Below, piece after piece: positions 54,019 to 63,830 of a DNA stretch of 64,000 bases. The notes beneath the pieces were generated by a model. It was given only the letters and a program-made list of their open reading frames with translations. It was not told the origin of the DNA and did not search any database. The first letter of the stretch is position 1; each line of letters opens with the position of its first letter. Made by a program: the position numbers and the translations under genes. The DNA comes from Alteromonas_E sp965248545 (lineage in GTDB: Bacteria; Pseudomonadota; Gammaproteobacteria; Enterobacterales; Alteromonadaceae): contig OZ252110.1 of the NCBI GenBank assembly GCA_965248545.1, forward strand, positions 434,001 to 498,000, in the 5' to 3' direction.

Positions 54019-56271
54019 ATGAGTATTATGAGCATCAGAACAAGCCTTAAAAAAGTGTTACCCCCAATTTCAGTTACCGAGCAAGAAGCGCTCGACGCCG
54101 GGGACGTATGGATTGAATCGTCCATCTATCGCGGCAAGCCCGACATGCAAGTGTTGCGCAACATTCCAAAAGCGAAGTTGTCTGCTGATGAGCAAGCATT
54201 TCTAGATGGCCCAGTCAAAGAGCTGCTGGCCATGGTCGACGATTTTGAACTGCAAAATGGCGAGCATATCCCGCAAGAAATCCTAACTTTCTTAGGAGAG
54301 AACAAGTTCTTCTCGATGATTATCCCGAAGAAGTTCGGCGGCTTAGAGTTCAGCCCGTATGCTAACTCTACTATCGTAGCAACAATCGCGGCCAAAAGCG
54401 GCGCTATTGCAGTAACCGTCATGGTTCCTAATTCTTTAGGTCCGGGCGAGCTACTCATGCACTACGGTACCGAAGAGCAGCAAAACTACTGGTTACCGCG
54501 TCTGGCGGTTGGTCAAGACATTCCTTGTTTCGCGTTGACAAGCCCTGAAGCGGGCTCAGATGCCGGTTCAATCCCTGACGCTGCGATCGTGACCAAAGGT
54601 ATGCACAATGGCGAAGAAGTCATTGGTCTATCTGTTTCTTGGGATAAGCGTTACATTACACTTGCCCCAATCGCGACGGTGTTAGGCTTGGCATTTAAAG
54701 TATTCGATCCTGAAGGATTACTCGGCGACAAAGTTGAGCTGGGGATTACTTGTGCACTATTACCGAAGAGCCACCCTGGTGTTGAACTTGGTAACCGTCA
54801 CGACCCAATGGGTGTGCGTTTTTATAACGGTACTACCCGCGGTAATGACGTATTTATTCCAATGGACTTCATTATCGGCGGACAAAAGAATATCGGCCGT
54901 GGTTGGCAGATGTTAGTTAGCTGCTTGGGTGCAGGTCGTGGTATCTCACTTCCAGCGATGGGTGTGGCATCAGCACAGTCTGCATTTAAGTCAACTGCCG
55001 AATATTCGTTCGTGCGTGAGCAATTTGGTGTACCAATTGGTCGCTTCGAGGGGATCCAAGACAAGCTTGCAGACATTGCAGGTAAGACGTTCTTACTAGA
55101 AGCAATGCGCGTATTGACAACAGAAGCCCTTGGGCTAGGCCTAAAGCCATCAGTCATCACAGCAATCGCGAAATACCACATGACCGAACTCGGTCGCGAT
55201 GTATTGAACTCTGCGATGGACGTTCAAGCGGGTAAAGCCATTCAGCGTGGCCCACAGAACACGTTAGCAAGCGGTTACTCTGCGCTACCTATTGCGATTA
55301 CCGTGGAAGGTGCAAACATCTTGACGCGTAGCTTGATGATCTTTGGTCAAGGTGCAATGCGTTGTCATCCGCACTTGAAAGAGATGGTAGACCTGATTCA
55401 CAGCAACGAGTCGTCTGCAGATAAAGAATTTAATAAAGTGTTAGGTAAGACAGTTAAATTCAGTGTCAAAAACGCACTTCGCAGTAAGGTTAACAGCTAC
55501 CTGCCGTTCTTACGCAGCACTGAATCAGCGCTGCCAGAGGTTCGCCCTTACGAGAAACGGCTAAACGCGTTGTCGGCGAAACTTGCGCCCCTAGCGGACT
55601 TGTCATTACTTGTTCTGGGTGGAGATCTCAAAAAAGCAGAGCTTCTATCTGCTCGCCTTGGTGACATGATGAGCTACTTGTACGCTGCGATGGCCGCAAT
55701 TCGTTTCTACGAGCAACGTGTCGAAGATCGCAAATTGGCACAGCCATATTTCGAATATGCAATTCAATGGTCTTTGCAACAAGCTGAACAAGCCCTAGTT
55801 AATTTCGTGGACAACTTCCCGAATGCACCAACACGTTACTTGATGCGCGTGCTAACCAACACGTATACATCATCTGTGGCGCAAATTTCGGATGACTTAG
55901 TACGCGATCTCGCTACAGCCGCGTTACAAGACAACAGTATCAAGGACCAGTTGACTCACCTTGTCACAACTGATCCTGGTGATGGTAACGACATTAATGA
56001 GCAAGCGTTCAAAGCGAAGCACGCGGTTATGCCAATTCTTGGCAAAGTACAGAAAGCGTTGCGCAAATCGCCAGTGGTACCTTTTGTTTCATTTGAAAAT
56101 GCCGTCAACAAATTGCTAGAAAAAGGTGAGATTACCGCAGCAGAACATGCTGATTTACTCAGCTATGACGCAAAACGTAAACTTGCCGTGCGCGTTGATG
56201 AGTTTGACTTCGACCTGAACTTGATTGATGAATCAGCGCCAGTCGCAGAATCAACAGCAAGCGCTGCATAA
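54019..56271 (+). CDS. fadE: FadE-type acyl-CoA dehydrogenase (with DUF1974 C-terminus)
   Basis: First step of fatty acid beta-oxidation: acyl-CoA to trans-2-enoyl-CoA with FAD. The central ACAD domain has MVPNSLGPGELLMHYGT, FALTSPEAGSDAG (FAD/substrate site), and REQFGVPIGRFEGIQDKLADI. The last 280 residues match the DUF1974 extension (LLSARLGDMMSYLYAAMAAIRFYEQ) found in large FadE enzymes of gammaproteobacteria. Starts considered are ATG 54019 and ATG 54028; the longer frame from 53965 crosses the promoter. It ends at a strong terminator. Confidence 0.95.
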   Translation: MSIMSIRTSLKKVLPPISVTEQEALDAGDVWIESSIYRGKPDMQVLRNIPKAKLSADEQAFLDGPVKELLAMVDDFELQNGEHIPQEILTFLGENKFFSMIIPKKFGGLEFSPYANSTIVATIAAKSGAIAVTVMVPNSLGPGELLMHYGTEEQQNYWLPRLAVGQDIPCFALTSPEAGSDAGSIPDAAIVTKGMHNGEEVIGLSVSWDKRYITLAPIATVLGLAFKVFDPEGLLGDKVELGITCALLPKSHPGVELGNRHDPMGVRFYNGTTRGNDVFIPMDFIIGGQKNIGRGWQMLVSCLGAGRGISLPAMGVASAQSAFKSTAEYSFVREQFGVPIGRFEGIQDKLADIAGKTFLLEAMRVLTTEALGLGLKPSVITAIAKYHMTELGRDVLNSAMDVQAGKAIQRGPQNTLASGYSALPIAITVEGANILTRSLMIFGQGAMRCHPHLKEMVDLIHSNESSADKEFNKVLGKTVKFSVKNALRSKVNSYLPFLRSTESALPEVRPYEKRLNALSAKLAPLADLSLLVLGGDLKKAELLSARLGDMMSYLYAAMAAIRFYEQRVEDRKLAQPYFEYAIQWSLQQAEQALVNFVDNFPNAPTRYLMRVLTNTYTSSVAQISDDLVRDLATAALQDNSIKDQLTHLVTTDPGDGNDINEQAFKAKHAVMPILGKVQKALRKSPVVPFVSFENAVNKLLEKGEITAAEHADLLSYDAKRKLAVRVDEFDFDLNLIDESAPVAESTASAA

Positions 56272-56290
56272 AGGCAAATCATAAGACTTC

Positions 56291-56320
56291 AAAACGGCTC
56301 CCAAGTGAGCCGTTTTTTTT
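56291..56320 (+). terminator. Rho-independent terminator after fadE
   Basis: AAAACGGCTC (56291-56300), a 6-nt loop, GAGCCGTTTT (56307-56316), then a T-run to 56320. A classic intrinsic terminator 19 bp after the fadE stop. Confidence 0.93.
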
Positions 56321-56377
56321 ATCCAAAAATCCGTATAATCTTGGCTCTGATATCCATAATAATAAGGCCAAATAAAC

Positions 56378-56956
56378 ATGGCTCAGTTGTACTTTTACTA
56401 TTCAGCAATGAATGCTGGAAAATCGACCTCATTACTTCAATCTGCGTACAATTATCGAGAGCGCGGTATGCGCACAGTTATTTACACAGCGGCACTCGAT
56501 GATCGCTATGGCACAGGCAAAGTTAGTAGCAGAATTGGATTGCAAGCCGAAGCGCAATTATTCACGCCAGACACAAATCTCCTAGATGAGATGCGTGAAC
56601 ACCATGGTAAAGACAAAATCGATTGTATCTTTATCGATGAGGCACAATTCCTCAACAAATCACAGGTCAAGCAGCTTACGGATATAGTCGACGATCTCGG
56701 AATCCCTGTGCTGGCCTATGGCCTGCGAACAGATTTTGCGGGCGAAACGTTTGCCGGTAGCCACTTCCTACTGGCGTGGGCTGACAAGTTGTTCGAACTT
56801 AAAACCGTGTGTCACTGTGGTAGAAAAGCTAATTTTGTCGTGCGTTTTGATGAAAATGGCGAGCCCGTTAAAGCCGGAGAACAAGTACAAATCGGTGGCA
56901 ACGATCGCTATGAATCTATGTGTCGAAAGCACTTCAAAGAGCTGATCTGGTCTTAA
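56378..56956 (+). CDS. tdk: Thymidine kinase (class II)
   Basis: Salvages thymidine to dTMP. The P-loop is SAMNAGKSTSLL near residue 9, IDEAQFLNKSQV carries the catalytic region, and YGLRTDFAGETFAGSHFLL is the lasso and substrate segment. The zinc ligands are in CHCGRK and MCRKHF. The 192-aa length is standard. The ribosome site AAGG precedes ATG 56378. It has its own transcription unit after the fadE terminator. Confidence 0.97.
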   Translation: MAQLYFYYSAMNAGKSTSLLQSAYNYRERGMRTVIYTAALDDRYGTGKVSSRIGLQAEAQLFTPDTNLLDEMREHHGKDKIDCIFIDEAQFLNKSQVKQLTDIVDDLGIPVLAYGLRTDFAGETFAGSHFLLAWADKLFELKTVCHCGRKANFVVRFDENGEPVKAGEQVQIGGNDRYESMCRKHFKELIWS

Positions 56957-57442
56957 TGAGACACCCTATCTGAATCCGCTGTTTATGCAATGCGGCGCCC
57001 CCTAGCGCATTGAAAAGCAACTGGAGCACCGGGCATGACAGCGAACAATCCAGCAACCAAGACAATTGTAAAGTAGGCGACATTTTACCAAACCCTGTCG
57101 CCCATTTTGCCCAAAGCACCGCCGCACTAACCTACTGCGATCCCAAGCCAATCCGCAATTTTTAATTTTAACTTTTAAAATCAGAAGTTTAGTACATTCA
57201 AATGGTTGGGTATCTGCGTTTATGAGCCAGCTCGTCCGCGCCCAAACTCAAACACAATCACGTTCGAGCGCTACAAATATCAAAATGCACGACTAATTTT
57301 GGGGCTTAAGGCATAACCATTCATCACTAAAGGTAATTTAACTTCGCGTTTTCTATTGATTATGCTTATTTAAAATATCACCTCTATTCGCATGCGAGCG
57401 GCGGTGAGTATCAGCATCGATAATTCTGAGAGAGAATACGCC
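56957..57442. other. Intergenic region with an inverted repeat
   Basis: About 485 bp without a convincing gene. An inverted repeat GGCGACA (57076-57082) / TGTCGCC (57096-57102) with a 13-nt spacer could be an operator or weak hairpin. Further right the DNA is AT-rich (57160-57200). No terminator with a T-run after tdk was found. Confidence 0.45.
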
Positions 57443-58663
57443 ATGGATTTTAGTTACAGCCCCAAATGCCAAGACTACCTACAACGCGTTAAAACGTTCA
57501 TGCAAACGCACGTTGAGCCAATTGAAGACGAAGTATACGAGTTTATGCATAGCCACAACAACCATGGCAATTGGCGCGAATGGAAACTGCATCCACAAGT
57601 TGAAGCGTTGAAACAAAAGGCGAAAGCAGAAGGCTTATGGAATTTGTTTTTACCCGATGCCGATCTAGCACAGGGCTTAAGTTGTTTAGAGTATGCGCCG
57701 ATCGCTGAGCAAACGGGAAGATGCCTGTTCGCCCCAGAAATATTCAACTGTAACGCGCCTGACACTGGCAATATGGAAGTCCTTTACCACTTCGGTGACG
57801 AGGCCCAAAAAACAACCTGGTTGACCCCCCTACTAAATGGCGAAATCCGCTCGGTATTCGGTATGACAGAACCACAAGTTGCGTCGTCTGATGCGACCAA
57901 CATGGAAGCTAAAATCGACGTCGGAGAAGAAGAAATAGTCATTAACGGCCGCAAGTGGTGGTCAACAGGATTAGGTCATCCAAACGCAAAAATGACTGTC
58001 TTCATGGGCTTGTCGAATCCCGAGAACGATCGCCACAGTCAGCACAGTATGGTCATCGTACCCCTTGATTCTCCGGGCATTACAATCAACAGAATGCTAA
58101 CCGCCTATGGCGATTTTGATGCACCGTACGGTCATGGCGAGATGACTTTCGAAAACGTACGCGTTCCCCGCAGTAATTTACTAGTTGGCCCTGGTAAGGG
58201 ATTTGCGATTGCACAGGGACGACTCGGACCTGGCCGGATTCACCACTGCATGAGAGCTATCGGCATGGCTGAAAAGGCACTTGAATTAGCGATCAAGCGT
58301 GGATTGTCCCGAGTGGCATTTGGTAAGCCATTGGTGAAATTGGGGGGTAATGGTGAACGTATTGCACAAGCGCGAATGCTGATTGAGCAAGCGCGCCTAT
58401 TGACCTTAAATGCGGCTTGGAAAATCGACAATGTGGGTGTGAAAAATGCCATGGTCGACATCTCAGCGATCAAAGTTGTGGTGCCTAACATGCTCCAACA
58501 AGTCGTCGATATGGCCGTACAAATGCATGGTGGTGCTGGCATGTGCAACGATTTCCCACTGGCGCGTTTTGCCGCTGGTGCTCGAGCGCTCCGTTTGGCT
58601 GACGGTCCGGACGAAGTGCATATGGGAATGGTCACGCGTCTTGAGTTAAAGCGCTATGTCTAG
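57443..58663 (+). CDS. Acyl-CoA dehydrogenase (ACAD10/11-like)
   Basis: FAD-dependent acyl-CoA dehydrogenase of about 406 aa. FGMTEPQVASSDATNME is the FAD/acyl site, WWSTGLGHPNAK the conserved WxSxG-like segment, and VAFGKPLVKLGGNGERIAQARM and MHGGAGMCNDFPLARF the C-terminal signatures. ATG 57443, with GAGAGA upstream, is chosen over the frame to 57392. It overlaps the kinase-like gene by 8 bp; this pairing is that of ACAD10/11 and the LvaC/LvaA proteins of 4-hydroxyacyl-CoA catabolism. Confidence 0.93.
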   Translation: MDFSYSPKCQDYLQRVKTFMQTHVEPIEDEVYEFMHSHNNHGNWREWKLHPQVEALKQKAKAEGLWNLFLPDADLAQGLSCLEYAPIAEQTGRCLFAPEIFNCNAPDTGNMEVLYHFGDEAQKTTWLTPLLNGEIRSVFGMTEPQVASSDATNMEAKIDVGEEEIVINGRKWWSTGLGHPNAKMTVFMGLSNPENDRHSQHSMVIVPLDSPGITINRMLTAYGDFDAPYGHGEMTFENVRVPRSNLLVGPGKGFAIAQGRLGPGRIHHCMRAIGMAEKALELAIKRGLSRVAFGKPLVKLGGNGERIAQARMLIEQARLLTLNAAWKIDNVGVKNAMVDISAIKVVVPNMLQQVVDMAVQMHGGAGMCNDFPLARFAAGARALRLADGPDEVHMGMVTRLELKRYV

Positions 58664-59714
58664 TTTAGATACGGGTCATGCAGTTAGACCCGGCGAGGAA
58701 TTAAACCTAGAGCGCTTATTGCCATGGTTAAATGACAATATTGGCGAGTTATCAGGTCAGCCACGAGTTACTCAGTACAGTGGAGGCGTATCTAACTGGA
58801 CGTATTGCTTAAGCTTCGATAATCGCGAGATGATTTTGCGTCGGGCTCCTGATGGTACCAAAGCTAAAGGCGCTCATGACATGCAGCGAGAACATGATTT
58901 ACAGCGCGACTTGAAGCCCGTCTTTACTGCAGTTCCGGCGGTTTATGGGTATTGCCCAGACAGTTCGCTGATTGGCAGTGATTTTTACGTGATGGAAAAA
59001 TTGGTCGGCATCATCCCGCGACGTAACATGCCGCGTGAGGTCAACCTCAACAGTGGACAGGTCGAACAATTGTGTAAAAACGCAATCGATACGCTCATTG
59101 CGCTACACAGCGTCGATTACAACGCTGCCGGCCTCGCTCATATCGGCAAAGGTAGCGGCTACGCTGAACGCCAAATACACGGCTGGATTAGTCGCTATGT
59201 CAAAGCTAAAACCTGGAATGTGCCACGCGCCAAAGGCGTAACTGATTGGTTGATTAAACACATTCCGGTACAAGAAAGCCTGTGTATTACGCACAATGAC
59301 TTCCGTTTTGACAACCTGGTGCTTGACGGCAAGGATCCGACCCATATTGTCGGCGTGTTGGACTGGGAACTAGCGACAATAGGTGATCCACTAATGGATT
59401 TAGGCAATAGTCTCGCCTACTGGGTTGAAGCTGGTGACGATCGGCTGATGCAATCGACCCGCAAGCAACCGACTCATTTACAGGGCATGATGACACGGCG
59501 ACAAGTAATCGATTACTACTGTAGTAAGACTGACCGCGACGCTCGGGAGTTCGCCTTCTATGAAGTATACGGCCTGTTTCGCTTGGCGGTTATCGCGCAG
59601 CAGATATACTTTCGCTACCATCACAAACAAACTCAAAATCCAGCTTACAAGCATTTTTGGTTTTTCGTGAATTACCTAATCCATCGCTGTAAAAAGATTA
59701 TAAAAGCAGCATAA
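58656..59714 (+). CDS. APH-family phosphotransferase (ACAD10/11 / LvaA-like kinase)
   Basis: Aminoglycoside-phosphotransferase-fold enzyme. YSGGVSNWTYCL is the nucleotide loop region, ITHNDFRFDNLVLD the catalytic Brenner-type motif (Asp and Asn), and VLDWELATIGDPLMDLGN the metal-binding DxD-like motif. In the LvaA and ACAD11 families such domains phosphorylate the 4-hydroxyl of 4-hydroxyacyl-CoA before elimination. It overlaps the dehydrogenase upstream. An antibiotic-resistance role is unlikely in this context. Confidence 0.9.
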   Translation: MSSLDTGHAVRPGEELNLERLLPWLNDNIGELSGQPRVTQYSGGVSNWTYCLSFDNREMILRRAPDGTKAKGAHDMQREHDLQRDLKPVFTAVPAVYGYCPDSSLIGSDFYVMEKLVGIIPRRNMPREVNLNSGQVEQLCKNAIDTLIALHSVDYNAAGLAHIGKGSGYAERQIHGWISRYVKAKTWNVPRAKGVTDWLIKHIPVQESLCITHNDFRFDNLVLDGKDPTHIVGVLDWELATIGDPLMDLGNSLAYWVEAGDDRLMQSTRKQPTHLQGMMTRRQVIDYYCSKTDRDAREFAFYEVYGLFRLAVIAQQIYFRYHHKQTQNPAYKHFWFFVNYLIHRCKKIIKAA

Positions 59715-59744
59715 ACTATAACTTCGGCTCAACAGGGTTAGCAC

Positions 59745-60497
59745 ATGACAACAAGAAACAATATTTTAATCACCGGAGCGAGCTCTGGACTCGGTCGAGG
59801 CATGGCAATCGAATTTGCCAAACTAGGCCGAAACCTCGGTCTTTGTGCCAGGCGCGTCGAACGACTTGAAGCGCTAAAGCAAGAGTTATTGGCGATAAAC
59901 CCCAATATTAAGGTTGTGACCAAATCATTGGACGTCGATGACCACGATGCCGTATTCAGTTGCTTTGAGGAATTTCGCCAAGAGCTCGGTAGCTTAGACC
60001 GCGTGGTCGTCAATGCAGGCATGGGTAAGGGAGCTTCCGTTGGTACGGGCTATTTTTATGCCAATAAACAAACTGCGATCACTAATTTTGTGTCTGCATT
60101 GGCACAGTGTGAAGCTGCCGTCGGCATTTTCCGCGAGCAAAACGCGGGACATTTAGTCACAATATCTTCCATCAGTGCGGCTCGTGGCTTTCGTCGAGCG
60201 CTTACGGTCTATGCAGCGACCAAAGCTGCTTTAACCACCTTGACTGAAGGCATTCGAATCGATTTGATGAAGACACCTATCAAGGTATCAACCGTTCATC
60301 CCGGCTTTATCCGCAGTGAAATCAATGAAAAAGTCGAAAAAGTCCCGTTCATGGTCGACACCGAAACCGGTTGCAAAGCCATCGTCAATGCCATCGAAAA
60401 AGAAGGTGCCAACAGTTATGTACCAAGCTGGCCATGGTCGCTGCTGTTCAGATTAATGAAGATTGCACCGCTTTCTCAATTGGCCAAGATGAGCTGA
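59745..60497 (+). CDS. Short-chain dehydrogenase/reductase
   Basis: Classical SDR of 250 aa: TGASSGLGRGMA (dinucleotide loop), NAGMG, TISSIS (catalytic Ser) and YAATKAALT (YxxxK). Follows the kinase by 30 bp with AGGG before ATG 59745. In levulinate/4-hydroxy acid pathways an SDR (LvaD-like) acts after the kinase-like step, so this fits the same pathway, although the substrate is not proven. Its TGA overlaps the transporter ATG. Confidence 0.92.
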   Translation: MTTRNNILITGASSGLGRGMAIEFAKLGRNLGLCARRVERLEALKQELLAINPNIKVVTKSLDVDDHDAVFSCFEEFRQELGSLDRVVVNAGMGKGASVGTGYFYANKQTAITNFVSALAQCEAAVGIFREQNAGHLVTISSISAARGFRRALTVYAATKAALTTLTEGIRIDLMKTPIKVSTVHPGFIRSEINEKVEKVPFMVDTETGCKAIVNAIEKEGANSYVPSWPWSLLFRLMKIAPLSQLAKMS

Positions 60498-61366
60498 TGC
60501 AGGAGTCAGTCCTTTCACAGGTTCTGTTGCCACTTGTTCTGGCACTCATCATGTTTGGCATGGGAATGAGCCTGACGCGAGATGATTTTTCGCGCTTGCT
60601 ACGTATACCTACAGCCGTCATTGCCGGTCTCGTTGGTCAAGTATTGTTGCTACCAATACTCGCATTTGGACTGGTATTGGTCATGGATTTGCCGGCGTAT
60701 TTAGCGATCGGCATCATGGTACTCTCAGCTTGCCCAGGCGGCACAACATCTAATCTGATTAGTCATATTGCACGGGCTAACCTAGCTTTATCCATTACCC
60801 TGACAGCCATCACGACATTGATTTGTGTTTTCACGACGCCTTTTATCATTCAGTTTAGTTTGGATTACTTTGCCGTCAGTAACCCAAGTTTCTCCTTGCT
60901 CAACACAACGCTAGGGTTAATTTTTATATCGTTAGTTCCCGTAGTGCTAGGTTTGATTGTGCGCCATAAAGCACCTATGTTTGCCATTCGTCAAGAGCCA
61001 CTATTCAGGCACATGGCCGTCATTTTCATGCTTTTGATGATTGCAGGCATTAGCTGGCAAGAACGCGAAATGTTAGCGACATCGTTCCCCGACGTGTTTG
61101 TAATAACGATGACGTTAAACGCGTTAGCAACCTTACTCGGAGTAGCAATCGCCAAACTCGTCTTATTGTCAGAAAAAGATGGGGTTACCTTGGGTATCGA
61201 AATCGGCACGCAAAACGCTTCCATGGCTATTCTAATCACCTTGACATTCCTCGATGATCCCAGCTATGCAATTGCCTGTGGGGTCTACGGCGTGACTATG
61301 TATATCGGTGCAATAGCGCTGGTTTTATGGCACAAGGCCAGAGCTAAATCACCGATAAATTCATAG
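60497..61366 (+). CDS. Bile acid:sodium symporter family transporter (BASS)
   Basis: Inner-membrane protein with about 9-10 hydrophobic segments. FGMGMSLTRDDFSRL and SACPGGTTSNLISHIARANLALS are the BASS signatures, including the sodium-site ECA/P-G region. ATG 60497 overlaps the SDR stop (TGATG), favoured over the longer frame from 60371, which would overlap the SDR by 127 bp. Probably imports an organic acid that feeds the adjacent dehydrogenase-kinase-SDR set. Confidence 0.9.
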   Translation: MQESVLSQVLLPLVLALIMFGMGMSLTRDDFSRLLRIPTAVIAGLVGQVLLLPILAFGLVLVMDLPAYLAIGIMVLSACPGGTTSNLISHIARANLALSITLTAITTLICVFTTPFIIQFSLDYFAVSNPSFSLLNTTLGLIFISLVPVVLGLIVRHKAPMFAIRQEPLFRHMAVIFMLLMIAGISWQEREMLATSFPDVFVITMTLNALATLLGVAIAKLVLLSEKDGVTLGIEIGTQNASMAILITLTFLDDPSYAIACGVYGVTMYIGAIALVLWHKARAKSPINS

Positions 61367-61428
61367 TACGCAATAACACTCATTTAGGCAGTGTGGTGGA
61401 CTTTCACGCCACTCATTGCCTTTACTGA

Positions 61429-63204
61429 CTAATTGTGAGGATTGCTGTTCAGTGCTATCTCGCGCTGATCATTAGCAAACAAAGCCCTCAACTCTTCCCG
61501 CCCCTGCTTACTGGATTCAATCATGTCAGGCAGTGTCATATTGTGTTCAATGGAGCGTTGCAACATGGCATCGTCATGCTGTGCGAAAACGTGCGCCATG
61601 TAATCGGCTTGCCCTTGCGAATACCCCATCGATAACAACACTTGCTTTGATGCTTCTAAAGCGCCACCAAACATCTCTCGAGTAATATGCGTGACACCTA
61701 AATTGGCGAGTTGTGTAACATGCGTCCGATTGTGCGCGCGCGCTACAATTTGAATGTCCGGATACTCATGGCGCAGGAGTTGCGCGAGTTTTGTTACTGA
61801 TTCCATATCGTCTATCGCGATAAACACGATAGAAGCGCCCTGAATACCGGCCTTCCGCAGCAAATCAAGCCGCGTAGCGTCACCATAAAATACTTTATTG
61901 CCGAATTGCTGCACAAACTCGATATGCTTGGCGTCCTTATCCATCGCAGTAAAATGCACACCATTGGCGGTTAATATTCTTGCGGTTATCTGACCAAATC
62001 GACCAAATCCGGCAATCAATACACGAGGTTGTTGGCTATCGTGGTGAGTGTCGTATACTGCCGGGCAGTTTTTACTATTGAAAACATAGCTATAGGCGAT
62101 CACTAGTGGCGATGTCAGGGCCATGGATACCCCGACCACGAGGTTAACCATCGAGGCAACGTGCGGTTCTACGACTTGGTTGCTAACAGCCAACGTCATG
62201 ACAACAAAGGCAAACTCGCCGCCTTGGCACAGCATTATTGATACTCGGGCCGAATCTGTACTCGATTGCTTATTGAGTTTCAGAATAAAAAATATAATCG
62301 CAGCTTTTATCACCACCAACAGTAACGTCGCTACCGCCACTGTAAGGGGTTTATCGACGAGAAGTTGCAAATCTAAATTCATGCCGATGGCAATGAAGAA
62401 TAAGCCTAACAATAGCCCTTTGAATGGCTCTATTTCAGTTTCAAGTTGGTGCCTAAAAGATGAATCTGCCAGCAGGATCCCGGCGATAAAGGCTCCCATC
62501 CCCATGGATAAACCAACTTGGTCCATCGCCAGAGCAGTCACTAAAACGATCAGTAAAGCCGCTGCCGTCATGACTTCAGTGCTGCCATAGCGTGAGACTA
62601 ACCTTAAGAAGGGGTTGATTAAGAACCGACCTATCACCAACACACCAATCACGGCACCTATCGCAATCCACCAGGGTGCATTTTGTGCTGCGGGTGTGGG
62701 AGAAAAGCTCGCCACCAGCAATAAAATCGGGATCACGGCGACATCTTGCATCAATAAGATGCTAAACCCCTGTTGACCAGGTGGCGTCTGCAGAACTCGC
62801 TGTTCATTCATTAATTGAATCGCAAACGCTGTAGATGACAAGGCTATTGCGAGACCCACCACAATTGCAGTGATTAGGTTATAACCCGCAAGTAATACTA
62901 ATCCACCCAAGACAGCAGCACTGCCAAGGAGTTGAGTTCCGCCACTGAACAGGATCTGATTCCGCATTCGCCACAACGTTTTTGGATCCAGCTCAAGACC
63001 AATAACAAATAGCAGAAACACCACGCCCATTTCAGCAAAATGTAAGATGGTGTATGGGTCGTTCACTAAGTTCAGTACACTAGGACCAATCACGATACCC
63101 GCTACCAAATACCCTAATATTGCGCCCAATCGCAGGCGTTTAAACAGCGGCACGGCAATAACAGTCGCCGCTAAAAAGACTAACACCGATGCTAGCAATG
63201 ACAT
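61429..63204 (-). CDS. Kef-type monovalent cation:proton antiporter (CPA2) with TrkA-N domain
   Basis: About 12 membrane segments of the sodium/proton exchanger fold (residues 1-370). FAEMGVVFLLFVIGLELDP is the conserved ion-path region. A cytoplasmic RCK/TrkA-N domain (VLIAGFGRFGQITARIL) and a charged C-terminal tail follow. The architecture is that of KefB/KefC. AGGAG supports ATG 63204. It transports K+ out in exchange for H+, gated by a bound nucleotide or glutathione adduct. Confidence 0.93.
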   Translation of the reverse strand: MSLLASVLVFLAATVIAVPLFKRLRLGAILGYLVAGIVIGPSVLNLVNDPYTILHFAEMGVVFLLFVIGLELDPKTLWRMRNQILFSGGTQLLGSAAVLGGLVLLAGYNLITAIVVGLAIALSSTAFAIQLMNEQRVLQTPPGQQGFSILLMQDVAVIPILLLVASFSPTPAAQNAPWWIAIGAVIGVLVIGRFLINPFLRLVSRYGSTEVMTAAALLIVLVTALAMDQVGLSMGMGAFIAGILLADSSFRHQLETEIEPFKGLLLGLFFIAIGMNLDLQLLVDKPLTVAVATLLLVVIKAAIIFFILKLNKQSSTDSARVSIMLCQGGEFAFVVMTLAVSNQVVEPHVASMVNLVVGVSMALTSPLVIAYSYVFNSKNCPAVYDTHHDSQQPRVLIAGFGRFGQITARILTANGVHFTAMDKDAKHIEFVQQFGNKVFYGDATRLDLLRKAGIQGASIVFIAIDDMESVTKLAQLLRHEYPDIQIVARAHNRTHVTQLANLGVTHITREMFGGALEASKQVLLSMGYSQGQADYMAHVFAQHDDAMLQRSIEHNMTLPDMIESSKQGREELRALFANDQREIALNSNPHN

Positions 63205-63415
63205 GGGAACTCCTATTCAGCTACCTGCTTGGCAAGCTGTGTAAAAACGTTTGTAAAGATTAACGCAATGTTCTGGGTAAATCGCAACAAAGCATTACAA
63301 TTTGCTAACAGCATTTCTGCGCTCGTTCGACTAAACTTAACAGAGCTTTCAGGTGCTAGGCTGCGCGCGTGGAGGACGAAGAAAGACATATAGTAGTCAT
63401 TTTACGGAGTAACGA

Positions 63416-63829
63416 GTGCATAAAAGGGACTTTCCAATCCACGGCGATATTCAATTGAGCATTAACGATGGTTTGCTCATCATTGAAGGCTCTGGGCCTG
63501 CTAACTTAGAAGCGGTGCTCTGTTATCAACGCGAGGCTCAGCGCTACCGCGACAAACTCAATCCACATCCCTGGGGAAGCTTAGTGCTGCTGCGAGGAGA
63601 GCCACTACTGCCACCTGAAGCTAAATCATTACTGGTGACCACGATTCAGTTTGCCTGTACCCAAAGTCTAGTAGCGACCGCTGTCGTTTTCATGGATGTT
63701 AAGCACGCTTCTACGGTACGATTCTTTTGGGATTCAGTCTACGCCGAAACGGAGCTTCTGCACGCGTTTTTTGAGAACGAGAAAGACGCCAAGGCTTGGT
63801 TGCACAAGCAAATAGACCTAGCCTCCTAA
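63416..63829 (+). CDS. Conserved-looking hypothetical protein
   Basis: 137 aa from GTG 63416 with GGAG 7-8 bases upstream. It has an alternating strand/helix pattern: FPIHGDIQLSINDGLLIIEG, an EAVLCYQREAQRYRDKL helix, and a tail WLHKQIDLAS. The layout recalls small STAS-like domains, but no catalytic motif is visible and I do not recognise the family. No signal peptide or membrane segment. Confidence 0.6.
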   Translation: MHKRDFPIHGDIQLSINDGLLIIEGSGPANLEAVLCYQREAQRYRDKLNPHPWGSLVLLRGEPLLPPEAKSLLVTTIQFACTQSLVATAVVFMDVKHASTVRFFWDSVYAETELLHAFFENEKDAKAWLHKQIDLAS

Positions 63830-63830
63830 A

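Noticed and set aside
57076..57102. Inverted repeat as a tdk terminator
   Set aside because: It lies 120 bp after the stop, has a 13-nt loop and no T-run, so a terminator role is weak; kept only as a possible operator.
56934..57119. Minus-strand frame overlapping the tdk end
   Set aside because: Cys/Leu-rich shadow-like translation with no homology I can recognise; it overlaps the tdk 3' end.
58656..59714. Aminoglycoside resistance kinase
   Set aside because: The fold matches, but coupling to an acyl-CoA dehydrogenase and SDR points to acyl-CoA metabolism.
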